Part shown: piece after piece, positions 1 to 5,362 of the stretch | Numbering within the stretch: the stretch's first letter is position 1 | Layout: the number at the start of each line of letters is the position of its first letter | From: Oligoflexia bacterium | GTDB taxonomy: Bacteria; Bdellovibrionota; UBA1018 | NCBI GenBank assembly: GCA_903854365.1 | Contig: CAINWE010000046.1 | Location: 1 to 6,429, forward strand | Direction: 5' to 3' | DNA length: 6,429 bases | The notes under the pieces: model-generated | Told to the model about the DNA's origin: nothing | The model's database searches: none | Seen by the model: the letters and a program-made list of their open reading frames with translations, nothing else | Made by a program: the position numbers and the translations under genes

Positions 1-33
1 GATTGTGATTACCTGGGTTGTGGTATCACTCAT
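1..33 (-). CDS. Start of an unidentified gene downstream of the carboxylase gene (partial, runs off left edge)
   Basis: On the minus strand an ATG at 33-31 opens a reading frame of 11 codons to the window edge (MSDTTTQVITI). A good Shine-Dalgarno sequence, AGAGGA (45-40), sits 6 nt upstream. The gap from the stop codon of the carboxylase gene is only 31 nt, so the two are probably co-transcribed. Eleven residues cannot identify the product. In leucine-degradation clusters the neighbours are usually isovaleryl-CoA dehydrogenase, the biotin-carboxylase subunit of methylcrotonyl-CoA carboxylase, or another acyl-CoA enzyme. The N-terminus does not look like the usual biotin carboxylase opening (around an ANRGEIA motif), though that motif could lie after a longer lead. 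The existence of a start here is well supported; its identity is open. Confidence 0.6.
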   Translation of the reverse strand, partial: MSDTTTQVITI

Positions 34-39
34 ATTCGG

Positions 40-45
40 TCCTCT
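40..45 (-). promoter_or_regulatory. Ribosome binding site of the left-edge gene
   Basis: AGAGGA on the minus strand lies 6 nt before the ATG at 33. This site is the main reason for calling a gene start in such a short fragment. Confidence 0.6.
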
Positions 46-64
46 CGGCAAAAAGTTCGATCCA

Positions 65-1687
65 TTACATTCGAAAAACTCCAAATTGCGTCGGTAAGAT
101 CGGTCCGTTATAAGCTGTGGACAACCCTAGAGCTAAGATTTGCCGGGTTTTCCAAGGGAGAATTAATCCGTCGTCCCAGAGTCTGGCAGTGCTGGTGTAA
201 GGATTTCCTTCTCGATCGTATTGTTCGCGAATGGGAGCTCTGATCTGCTCAGCCTCGGTTTCAGAGAGGGTTTTGCCTTGATTCTCAAATTGCTCCATTT
301 TGACTTGGGAGAGGACTCCTGCTGCTTGGTCTCCTCCCATTACCGAGATTCTGGAGTTCGGCCAACTCCACAAGAACCGCGGTTGAAAAGCGCGTCCACA
401 CATCCCATAATTTCCAGCTCCGAAGCTGCCGCCTGCAATTACGGTGAATTTCGGGACGTTTGCATTGGAGACCGCTGTCACCATCTTTGCCCCGTCCTTT
501 GCGATTCCACCCCATTCATACTTTTTCCCGACCATGAAGCCCGTGATATTTTGTAAGAAGACCAGTGGAGTCTTTCGTTGAGTACAAAGTTCAATGAAGT
601 GAGCTGCTTTTAGGGCGCTTTCGCTAAGAAGTACTCCATGATTTCCCAAAATTCCAATGGGATAGCCCCAAAGGTAGGCGAAGCCGCAAACGAGAGTGCT
701 GCCATAGTTTGGCTTGAATTCATGGAACCGAGAGCCGTCTACGATCCGGGCAATTACTTCTCGAATATCAAATAGCTTTCTTAAATCTGAAGGAATAATG
801 CCGGCGAGTTCTATCGGATCATACAGAGGTTCTTCGATGGGCTGTTTCTCGACCCAGGTGGGTTGAGCACGATTGATGTTAGCAAGAATGTCTCTAGCAA
901 TTTCTAAGGCGTGTTCGTCGTTTTCAGCGAGATGATCAGCTACTCCCGAGATCTGCGTGTGGACTTCTCCGCCGCCCAGCTCTTCAGCAGTAACTATTTC
1001 CCCGGTTGCGGCTTTGACGAGTGGAGGTCCTCCGAGGAAAATTGTACCCTGATTTCTGACGATGATTGTTTCGTCAGACATAGCGGGAACGTAAGCGCCG
1101 CCTGCTGTGCAAGATCCCATGACGACAGCCACTTGTGGAATGCCTAGGCTGGACATTTGGGCCTGGTTGTAGAAAATTCTTCCAAAATGATCGCGATCTG
1201 GGAACACTTCAGCTTGCAGGGGTAAGTAAGCTCCGCCAGAGTCAACTAAGTAGATGCATGGAAGGCGGTTTTCTCGAGCGATTTCCTGCGCTCTTAGGTG
1301 TTTTTTTACGGTTAATGGAAAGTAGGTTCCTCCCTTGACCGTAGCATCATTGGCGATAATCATGACTTCTCTACCGTGCACGACTCCTACTCCGGTGATA
1401 ATTCCCGCAGAAGGGGCTGTGTTATCGTAGATGCTAAGTGCTGCAAGGGCTGAGAGTTCTAGAAACGAGGTGCCTGGATCGATGAGTTTTTGGATTCGAT
1501 CCCTGACAAAAAGCTTTCCACGTTTTTCGTGCCGAGTTTTAGCGTCAAGACCACCCCCCTGGTGAATGCGTTGGAGGTGGCTCTCAAGTTCTTTGGCTAA
1601 TTGAAAGTTCTTTTCGGAATTAGATTTGAATTCTTCCGACTGGATTTTGACCTGGGATTTTAAGACTTGCATGATGTTATTCTTCAT
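65..1687 (-). CDS. mccB: Methylcrotonyl-CoA carboxylase, carboxyltransferase (beta) subunit
   Basis: The 540-residue protein is the carboxyltransferase half of a biotin-dependent acyl-CoA carboxylase. It moves CO2 from carboxybiotin to 3-methylcrotonyl-CoA, giving 3-methylglutaconyl-CoA in cytoplasmic leucine breakdown. It has two crotonase-like lobes. The N-lobe carries GSCTAGGAYVPAMSDE (191-206), which forms an oxyanion pocket. The C-lobe carries FLQNITGFMVGKKYE (377-391), GGIAKDGAKMV (393-403) and GGSFGAGNYGMCGRA (419-433). The GGIAKDGAKMV form is typical of methylcrotonyl-CoA rather than propionyl-CoA carboxylases; geranyl-CoA carboxylase is a less likely alternative. The length matches the family, and the frame is intact. 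No biotin carboxylase/biotin carrier partner is visible, so it must be encoded elsewhere, possibly to the left. The start is uncertain: ATG 1687 has no clear ribosome site and a second ATG lies five codons in (1672). An XRE gene lies 148 nt upstream on the same strand. Confidence 0.93.
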   Translation of the reverse strand: MKNNIMQVLKSQVKIQSEEFKSNSEKNFQLAKELESHLQRIHQGGGLDAKTRHEKRGKLFVRDRIQKLIDPGTSFLELSALAALSIYDNTAPSAGIITGVGVVHGREVMIIANDATVKGGTYFPLTVKKHLRAQEIARENRLPCIYLVDSGGAYLPLQAEVFPDRDHFGRIFYNQAQMSSLGIPQVAVVMGSCTAGGAYVPAMSDETIIVRNQGTIFLGGPPLVKAATGEIVTAEELGGGEVHTQISGVADHLAENDEHALEIARDILANINRAQPTWVEKQPIEEPLYDPIELAGIIPSDLRKLFDIREVIARIVDGSRFHEFKPNYGSTLVCGFAYLWGYPIGILGNHGVLLSESALKAAHFIELCTQRKTPLVFLQNITGFMVGKKYEWGGIAKDGAKMVTAVSNANVPKFTVIAGGSFGAGNYGMCGRAFQPRFLWSWPNSRISVMGGDQAAGVLSQVKMEQFENQGKTLSETEAEQIRAPIREQYDREGNPYTSTARLWDDGLILPWKTRQILALGLSTAYNGPILPTQFGVFRM

Positions 1688-1712
1688 AATGGCAAAGGCT
1701 TGAGGGAGTCAA
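1684..1712 (-). promoter_or_regulatory. Candidate sigma70-like promoter overlapping the mccB start
   Basis: On the minus strand TTGACT (1712-1707) is followed after exactly 17 nt by TTATGA (1689-1684). These match the -35 and -10 consensus at 5/6 and about 4/6. The -10 box contains the annotated ATG (1687-1685), so a transcript starting some 7 nt downstream would begin just before the second in-frame ATG at 1672. If the promoter is real, the protein starts there with almost no leader. This is a pattern match only. Confidence 0.35.
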
Positions 1713-1735
1713 GCTTGTGAAGAAAATGGTTGCAA

Positions 1736-1743
1736 GGGGGGGG
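1736..1743. repeat. Run of eight G (C on the mccB strand)
   Basis: A G8 homopolymer lies between the long hairpin and mccB, 49-56 nt upstream of the mccB ATG. Runs of this length can change by slippage during replication. It lies outside any gene and upstream of the candidate promoter, so an effect on expression is only a possibility. Confidence 0.9.
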
Positions 1744-1752
1744 CGGACTCAG

Positions 1753-1818
1753 CAATTTAGACACTCATATGGCTGACTGCCCTCGTTTTGGGCAGCGCAG
1801 TCATATGAGTGTCCAATT
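1753..1818. repeat. Long imperfect hairpin flanked by CAATT; MITE/REP-like element or atypical terminator
   Basis: The left arm (1760-1782) and right arm (1790-1813) pair through 12 perfect outer base pairs (GACACTCATATG), a G-T wobble on the plus strand, 3 pairs, a 1x2 internal loop and 6 inner pairs. They close a 7-nt loop, TCGTTTT. CAATT occurs just outside on both sides (1753-1757 and 1814-1818), as a target-site duplication might. It lies 22 nt past the stop of the XRE gene, the usual place for a terminator. No T-run follows on either strand, so a standard intrinsic terminator is not supported. It could be a small transposon-derived palindrome, a non-canonical terminator, or an mccB leader structure. 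Pairing is slightly better in plus-strand RNA, because the wobble becomes C-A on the other strand. Confidence 0.75.
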
Positions 1819-1835
1819 CGCAAGCCGCGCTCGAG

Positions 1836-2147
1836 TTAGTTGCTTAACTGAGCTTTAAAGGGCTTGTGTCGGATGGATTTCGAGTTCTTTTTTTCTTGTT
1901 CCCGCATCCAGCCTTTGTAGAGCTTTTCATCGAGTGGAAGATTCGCGGGAAGGCCGAAAGTCGAACAGAATTTCAGCCATGGAATCAGAGTTGGCATCAT
2001 TGCAAGATTTTCGATTTTTGATAGGGCAGATTGGGAAATCCCAAGCTCATTTGCCATTTCGATTTGCGTCAAGTCTCGAGAGCGTCGTTCGTCCCGGATA
2101 ATATGGCAAGTTCTATGTGAGATTTCACGTGTGTTAAATGATTTCAT
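1836..2147 (-). CDS. Small XRE-family helix-turn-helix transcriptional regulator
   Basis: The 103-residue protein contains a single XRE/HTH_3 domain at about residues 14-68. The signature runs RDLTQIEMANELGISQSALS (24-43) followed by KIEN (44-47) and P52, so the turn falls at G36 and the recognition helix begins near S38. After it comes a short basic, lysine-rich tail (84-99) with no ligand or peptidase domain. It is a DNA-binding protein of the phage-repressor or antitoxin size class, and it has no visible toxin partner. The start is well fixed by AGGAGG (2163-2158), 10 nt before the ATG. It stands between the two divergent halves of the leucine pathway and reads in the same direction as mccB, so control of either side or of its own gene is plausible but inferred. 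The known leucine regulator LiuR is a MerR-type protein, which this is not. Confidence 0.88.
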   Translation of the reverse strand: MKSFNTREISHRTCHIIRDERRSRDLTQIEMANELGISQSALSKIENLAMMPTLIPWLKFCSTFGLPANLPLDEKLYKGWMREQEKKNSKSIRHKPFKAQLSN

Positions 2148-2157
2148 TCTGAGTATA

Positions 2158-2163
2158 CCTCCT
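2158..2163 (-). promoter_or_regulatory. Ribosome binding site of the XRE gene
   Basis: A perfect AGGAGG on the minus strand lies 10 nt before the ATG. It is the strongest ribosome site on this strand and fixes the start of the regulator. Confidence 0.75.
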
Positions 2164-2289
2164 CACTCAAGATTTCAAACCCGCAAACTCTCATTACTGC
2201 AGAAGACTACGTTAGCTCGCAGGTTCTAGGGTTCGTTTATAGCCAATGATGAGAAATGAGATTACACCTTTTGCTGCAATTGAAGCCGG

Positions 2290-2321
2290 TTGTCAAATGA
2301 AATGATATGCTTTATGGCATA
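2290..2321 (+). promoter_or_regulatory. Candidate promoter and palindromic operator of the hydratase-lyase-plsC operon
   Basis: TTGTCA (2290-2295) resembles a -35 box, and TATGGC (2313-2318), 17 nt later, is a weak -10. A transcript would begin near 2325, about 30 nt before the hydratase start. A palindrome, TATGC-N6-GCATA (2306-2321), covers the -10 box, a suitable place for a repressor. No LiuR-type operator was recognised. On the other strand TATAAA (2241-2236) could be a -10 for the XRE gene, but it has no good -35. These are weak matches made by eye. Confidence 0.3.
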
Positions 2322-2344
2322 GAAGTGAGTTTTCTTAACGTAAT

Positions 2345-2350
2345 GGGAGA
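2345..2350 (+). promoter_or_regulatory. Ribosome binding site that sets the hydratase start
   Basis: GGGAGA ends 4 nt before ATG 2355. The upstream in-frame ATGs at 2307 and 2343 lack such a site, and 2307 lies inside the candidate promoter and operator. The start at 2355 is therefore preferred. Confidence 0.65.
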
Positions 2351-2354
2351 TGCG

Positions 2355-3170
2355 ATGAGTTATAGTACGATTAAGATTCAGCAGGATCAGCGAGGAGTTT
2401 TGACGGTTCACCTGAATCGGCCGGACATTAGGAATGCGTTTAATGACGTGGTCATTACAGAGTTAGCGCAGGTTTTTGCAAGTGAGGTTCCTAAGCGAGA
2501 GGTTCGCGTTGTTGTGCTTCGAGGAGAGGGGAGTGCGTTTTGTGCTGGCGGAGATCTGAACTGGATGAAAAAGGCTGCGAACTCTAGCTATGAGGAAAAT
2601 CTTAAGGACACTCATCGGCTCTCCTCGCTCTTCGTTGCTATGAATGAATGCCCTAAGCCTTTGATTGGTTTGGTTCACGGCGCAGCAATCGGTGGGGGTG
2701 TTGGACTGGCCAGTGTCTGCGACTTGGTGATCACGTCAGTCGAGACGGTATTTAGCTTAAGCGAGGTTCGATTGGGAATTGTTCCTGCTTGTATAGGTCC
2801 GTTTGTGATTGCTAAAGTCGGTCCGTCTCAAGCCCGACGGTATTTCCTGAGTGCGGAGCGATTTTCCGCTCTTGAGGCGCAAGAGATGGGCTTGGTACAT
2901 GAGGTGGTGTCCCACTCGTCGGACCTCGATGCGAAACTTGAATCTAAGTTGGGTCAGATTCTTCAGTGCAGTCCGAACGCTCTTGCAGTTGCTAAAAAAT
3001 TGATCCTTGACCTTTCTTGGCCAGAGAAGAGGGGTCATCTACAGGATTACTTAGGTTATATTTCAAAGACTCTCGCTGAGCTTCGGGTTTCGGATGAGGG
3101 GCAGGAAGGTGTTCGGGCCTTTCTTGAAAAGCGCAGTCCGAATTGGACTTCAGGGGGTACAAGTGAGTGA
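2355..3170 (+). CDS. liuC: Methylglutaconyl-CoA hydratase-like enoyl-CoA hydratase
   Basis: The 271-residue crotonase most likely hydrates 3-methylglutaconyl-CoA to HMG-CoA, the step between the carboxylase and the lyase encoded beside it. The sequence shows LNRPDIRNAF (20-29), the first oxyanion segment FCAGGDLNWMK (62-72), the second in HGAAIGGGVGLAS (108-120), and the catalytic Glu137 in SLSEVRLGIVP (134-144). RRYFLSAERF (161-170) is characteristic of the methylglutaconyl-CoA hydratase group. The position of the first catalytic Glu of standard enoyl-CoA hydratases is Gly117 here. From memory this is usual for bacterial LiuC-type proteins, but it leaves some doubt about the exact substrate. 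The length matches the family. The open frame extends 16 codons further upstream (to 2307), but the ribosome site favours 2355. The last 8 nt overlap the lyase gene. Confidence 0.87.
   Translation: MSYSTIKIQQDQRGVLTVHLNRPDIRNAFNDVVITELAQVFASEVPKREVRVVVLRGEGSAFCAGGDLNWMKKAANSSYEENLKDTHRLSSLFVAMNECPKPLIGLVHGAAIGGGVGLASVCDLVITSVETVFSLSEVRLGIVPACIGPFVIAKVGPSQARRYFLSAERFSALEAQEMGLVHEVVSHSSDLDAKLESKLGQILQCSPNALAVAKKLILDLSWPEKRGHLQDYLGYISKTLAELRVSDEGQEGVRAFLEKRSPNWTSGGTSE
3152..3157 (+). promoter_or_regulatory. Ribosome binding site of the lyase gene, inside the hydratase gene
   Basis: AGGGGG lies 5 nt before GTG 3163. It supports a GTG start overlapping the end of the hydratase gene, rather than the ATG at 3094 that would add 23 unrelated residues. 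Confidence 0.65.
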
Positions 3171-4086
3171 GTCAGTAAAAATATTCGAGGTTGGATTGCG
3201 GGACGGTTTGCAGCACGAGCCTAGGCGTTTATCGCTAGCTGATAAGATCAAATTTGCTGAGCGATTAGTGGCAGCTGGCGTAAGAGAATTAGAGTTGGGC
3301 GCATTTGTGCGGCGGGATCAAGTTCCTCAAATGGCCGACTCGGATCGATTTTTTTCGGCGATTCAGGCGGGCCGGCTTGAGCTTCGTTCTGCTAGGGCCT
3401 GGTGCCTGGTCCCGAATCGAATTGGTCTCGAGCGTGCGTTGAGAGTAGGTGCTCGAAACTTTGCGCTTTTTACGGCGGCTACGGATACTTTCGCTGAAAA
3501 GAATTTGGGGATGTCGATTAGGAAATCGCTTCAGGAGTTTAGGCTTGTCTTAGTGCGGGCGAAAGAGGAGCTGGGCTCAAATTTTAAGGTGAGGGGTTAC
3601 GTATCAACGGCTTTTGGGTGTCCATTTGAGGGAAAAGTAGCTGCAAAAAAGGCACTGCGGGTCGTAAGGGCTATGGCTGAGCTTCCGGTAGATCAAATTT
3701 CAATCGGTGATACGATTGGCGTAGCGGATCCAAGATCGGTGGTAGAATTGCTTGAGCCAGTGTTGCGTGACTATGGACCCGACAAAATTGCGGTGCATTT
3801 TCATGATACCCGTGGGACCGCTTTGGCGAATTCCCTGAGGGCGATCGATTTGGGTGTTCGGGTCATAGACAGCTCGGTGGGTGGATTGGGGGGGTGTCCC
3901 TTTGCTCCGGGGGCTTCAGGTAATTTGGCCACCGAAGATTTGATTTATATGTTGAACGGTATGGGCCTTAAGACTGGAATCGATCTCGACGCTCTCAGTG
4001 ACTTGAGTATTCTGCTGGCAAAAAAACTCAAGAGACCGATGACGAGTCGGTATGCGCAAGCGTACATGCATGCAAAGACTGGATAG
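3163..4086 (+). CDS. liuE: Hydroxymethylglutaryl-CoA lyase
   Basis: The 307-residue TIM-barrel enzyme splits HMG-CoA into acetoacetate and acetyl-CoA, the last step of leucine breakdown. The key residues of human HMG-CoA lyase are present: Arg13-Asp14 in VGLRDGLQHE (10-19), Glu44, the metal ligands His212 and His214 in VHFHDTRG (211-218), and catalytic Cys245 in GGLGGCPFAPGASGN (240-254). VPQMAD (54-59) is also conserved, but RRD (50-52) replaces the usual SPK just before it. The GTG start at 3163 gives the normal length, follows a good ribosome site and overlaps the hydratase gene by 8 nt, which suggests translational coupling. An upstream ATG at 3094 in the same frame is less likely. A run of seven Gs ends right before the Cys245 codon. 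Confidence in function is high. Confidence 0.93.
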   Translation: MSESVKIFEVGLRDGLQHEPRRLSLADKIKFAERLVAAGVRELELGAFVRRDQVPQMADSDRFFSAIQAGRLELRSARAWCLVPNRIGLERALRVGARNFALFTAATDTFAEKNLGMSIRKSLQEFRLVLVRAKEELGSNFKVRGYVSTAFGCPFEGKVAAKKALRVVRAMAELPVDQISIGDTIGVADPRSVVELLEPVLRDYGPDKIAVHFHDTRGTALANSLRAIDLGVRVIDSSVGGLGGCPFAPGASGNLATEDLIYMLNGMGLKTGIDLDALSDLSILLAKKLKRPMTSRYAQAYMHAKTG

Positions 4087-4089
4087 TTC

Positions 4090-4827
4090 GTGTTTTATTT
4101 GAAAATTGTATTTATTGCCCTTTGGTTCCTCTTCACTAGTTTTTTAAGTTTTTTGTTTCCGTTAGCGTTTTGGAGAGAGCGAGATATTAACCGGGATTAT
4201 GCTCGAGTGTTATCGTGGGGTATTTTGAATGGTTTGGGTATCCGGGTAGAAGTTGAGGGCAGGCAATGGCTCGAGTTGGGCCGGCCCGTTGTTTACGTCG
4301 CCAATCACCAAAGTAGTTTTGATCTGGCAACGTTCGGCGGAGTCTACCCTAGAAGAACAATGATCATCGGCAAAAAGGAGTTAGTTTTGATTCCGCTGTT
4401 CGGCTGGATCTACTTTTTAGCCGGAAACGTATTATTAGATCGAAAGCGCACGGGTCGTGCGATCGCTGGCCTTTCTGAGGTGGCCGAGGCGATTAAAAAG
4501 CGACGGGTCTCGATCTGGATTTTTCCTGAGGGAACTCGAAACCGTACTGAGCGAGGCTTGATGCCGTTTAAGCGAGGGGCATTTCATGTCGCCGTGCAGG
4601 CGCAAGTGCCGATCGTACCTTTGGTGTCGTCGTCGTTGAGAGTGGTTTTTAGTTGGAGCGAGCGAAGGCTCGTGAGCGGAGTGCTGAAGGTTCGTGTCTT
4701 GCCGCCCATTTCAACGGCAGGTTTGGGCATTGAAGACGTTGGGGGGCTGGCCGAGAAAACTCAAAGTCAAATGCGAGTCGCTTTCTCAGCCATTGACTCG
4801 GGTAGTTTAGATAGCCTAGGTCGTTAA
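4090..4827 (+). CDS. plsC: 1-acyl-sn-glycerol-3-phosphate acyltransferase (PlsC family)
   Basis: The 245-residue membrane-bound acyltransferase probably turns lysophosphatidic acid into phosphatidic acid. One hydrophobic segment (about 3-27) anchors the N-terminus. The four family motifs follow in order: NHQSSFD (72-78, with the catalytic His73/Asp78 pair), GNVLLDR (112-118), FPEGTR (145-150) and VPIVPL (173-178). The length is typical. The start is GTG, 3 nt after the lyase stop, with only a weak ribosome site, so translation probably depends on ribosomes finishing the lyase. No strong terminator follows. The position behind catabolic genes is unusual for a phospholipid enzyme. An alternative is a lyso-lipid acyltransferase with another substrate (ornithine lipid, for example), which the motifs cannot exclude. 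Confidence 0.88.
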   Translation: MFYLKIVFIALWFLFTSFLSFLFPLAFWRERDINRDYARVLSWGILNGLGIRVEVEGRQWLELGRPVVYVANHQSSFDLATFGGVYPRRTMIIGKKELVLIPLFGWIYFLAGNVLLDRKRTGRAIAGLSEVAEAIKKRRVSIWIFPEGTRNRTERGLMPFKRGAFHVAVQAQVPIVPLVSSSLRVVFSWSERRLVSGVLKVRVLPPISTAGLGIEDVGGLAEKTQSQMRVAFSAIDSGSLDSLGR

Positions 4828-4967
4828 AATTGATCTGGGACGAACGCTTTCGATAGGCAGCTTCTGCAGCAAATAGGCTTTTGGGGAGGGGTAATAGAAA
4901 ATAAATTTTTATTGTAGACAAAATTGGAATGGAATTCGCAGAGTTTGGCTGTCTTTAGGAGGTCCCT
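4828..4967. other. Intergenic stretch before dksA with an AT-rich palindrome
   Basis: This 140-bp gap holds a perfect AT palindrome, AATAAA-TT-TTTATT (4900-4913), in an A/T-rich patch of the kind seen near promoters. I found no convincing -35/-10 pair. I also found no GC-rich hairpin with a T-run, so termination after plsC is not shown and dksA could be partly read from upstream. Confidence 0.4.
4957..4962 (+). promoter_or_regulatory. Strong ribosome binding site of dksA-like gene
   Basis: A perfect AGGAGG lies 5 nt before ATG 4968. It fixes the start and suggests efficient translation. Confidence 0.8.
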
Positions 4968-5348
4968 ATGGACGGAAAAACTTTAGAGCAGATTCGTGAC
5001 ACTCTTCTCAATAAATGGCGAAAAATTGAGAAAAATTCCGTTCGTGACTTAGACCATCAAGAAGATCTAAGTTTTGCTCATGCGGAGATCATTGATATTG
5101 CCCAGAGTCTGGAGCAGGTGGGGCGAGACACTTCTCTTAAGGAGGCTGAGCGTAGGGATTTACTTGCGATCGAGAAAGCATTAGCCAAAATGTCAGTTGG
5201 AAATTTTGGTGTTTGTGAGGAGTGCAGCGAGGAAATCCCGGCGAAACGGCTATTGGTCATTCCTGAGGCACGATTGTGCGCCCAATGTCAAGCCTATGAG
5301 GAGAAGCAAGCTGCCCGAACTCGGTTTTACGGGATTTCGGCTCGCTAG
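4968..5348 (+). CDS. dksA: DksA/TraR-family C4 zinc-finger protein
   Basis: This 126-residue protein probably binds RNA polymerase in the secondary channel, as DksA does with ppGpp in the stringent response. It has a long coiled-coil hairpin (about 5-76) followed by the zinc finger: FGVCEEC (80-86) and LCAQC (103-107), with Cys83, 86, 104 and 107, plus the family segment EIPAKRL (89-95). Aligned without gaps from the first Cys, residues 40-45 (EIIDIA) fall on the DxxDxA coil-tip motif of E. coli DksA. The important Asp (D43) and Ala (A45) are kept, and the first Asp is Glu. It is somewhat shorter than E. coli DksA at the N-terminus. Bacteria often have several DksA-like proteins, so true DksA and a paralogue cannot be told apart here. 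It has its own ribosome site and a 140-bp upstream gap. Confidence 0.87.
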   Translation: MDGKTLEQIRDTLLNKWRKIEKNSVRDLDHQEDLSFAHAEIIDIAQSLEQVGRDTSLKEAERRDLLAIEKALAKMSVGNFGVCEECSEEIPAKRLLVIPEARLCAQCQAYEEKQAARTRFYGISAR

Positions 5349-5362
5349 AGAGTCGGATTCAT

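Noticed and set aside
221..1338. Several plus-strand open frames across mccB
   Set aside because: They overlap a clear, full-length mccB on the other strand and have no recognisable domains.
1760..1813. Standard Rho-independent terminator for the XRE gene
   Set aside because: The stem is strong and well placed, but the bases after it on the minus strand are TAAATTGC, with no T-run. Kept instead as an unexplained hairpin.
1836..2147. Antitoxin of a toxin-antitoxin pair
   Set aside because: The size fits an XRE antitoxin, but there is no small toxin gene on either side. The neighbours are metabolic genes.
2245..2305. AATGA repeated at 2245, 2255, 2296 and 2301, partly one helical turn apart
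   Set aside because: A 5-bp A/T-rich word is likely to recur by chance in this stretch. The spacing is not regular enough to support a binding array.
2307..2354. Sixteen extra N-terminal codons of the hydratase
   Set aside because: The frame is open, but ATG 2307 has no ribosome site, lies within the candidate promoter and palindrome, and adds residues unlike the family. GGGAGA before 2355 fits better.
3094..3162. Upstream ATG start for HMG-CoA lyase
   Set aside because: It would add 23 residues read out of frame through the hydratase gene with no family likeness. GTG 3163 has a good ribosome site and gives the normal length.
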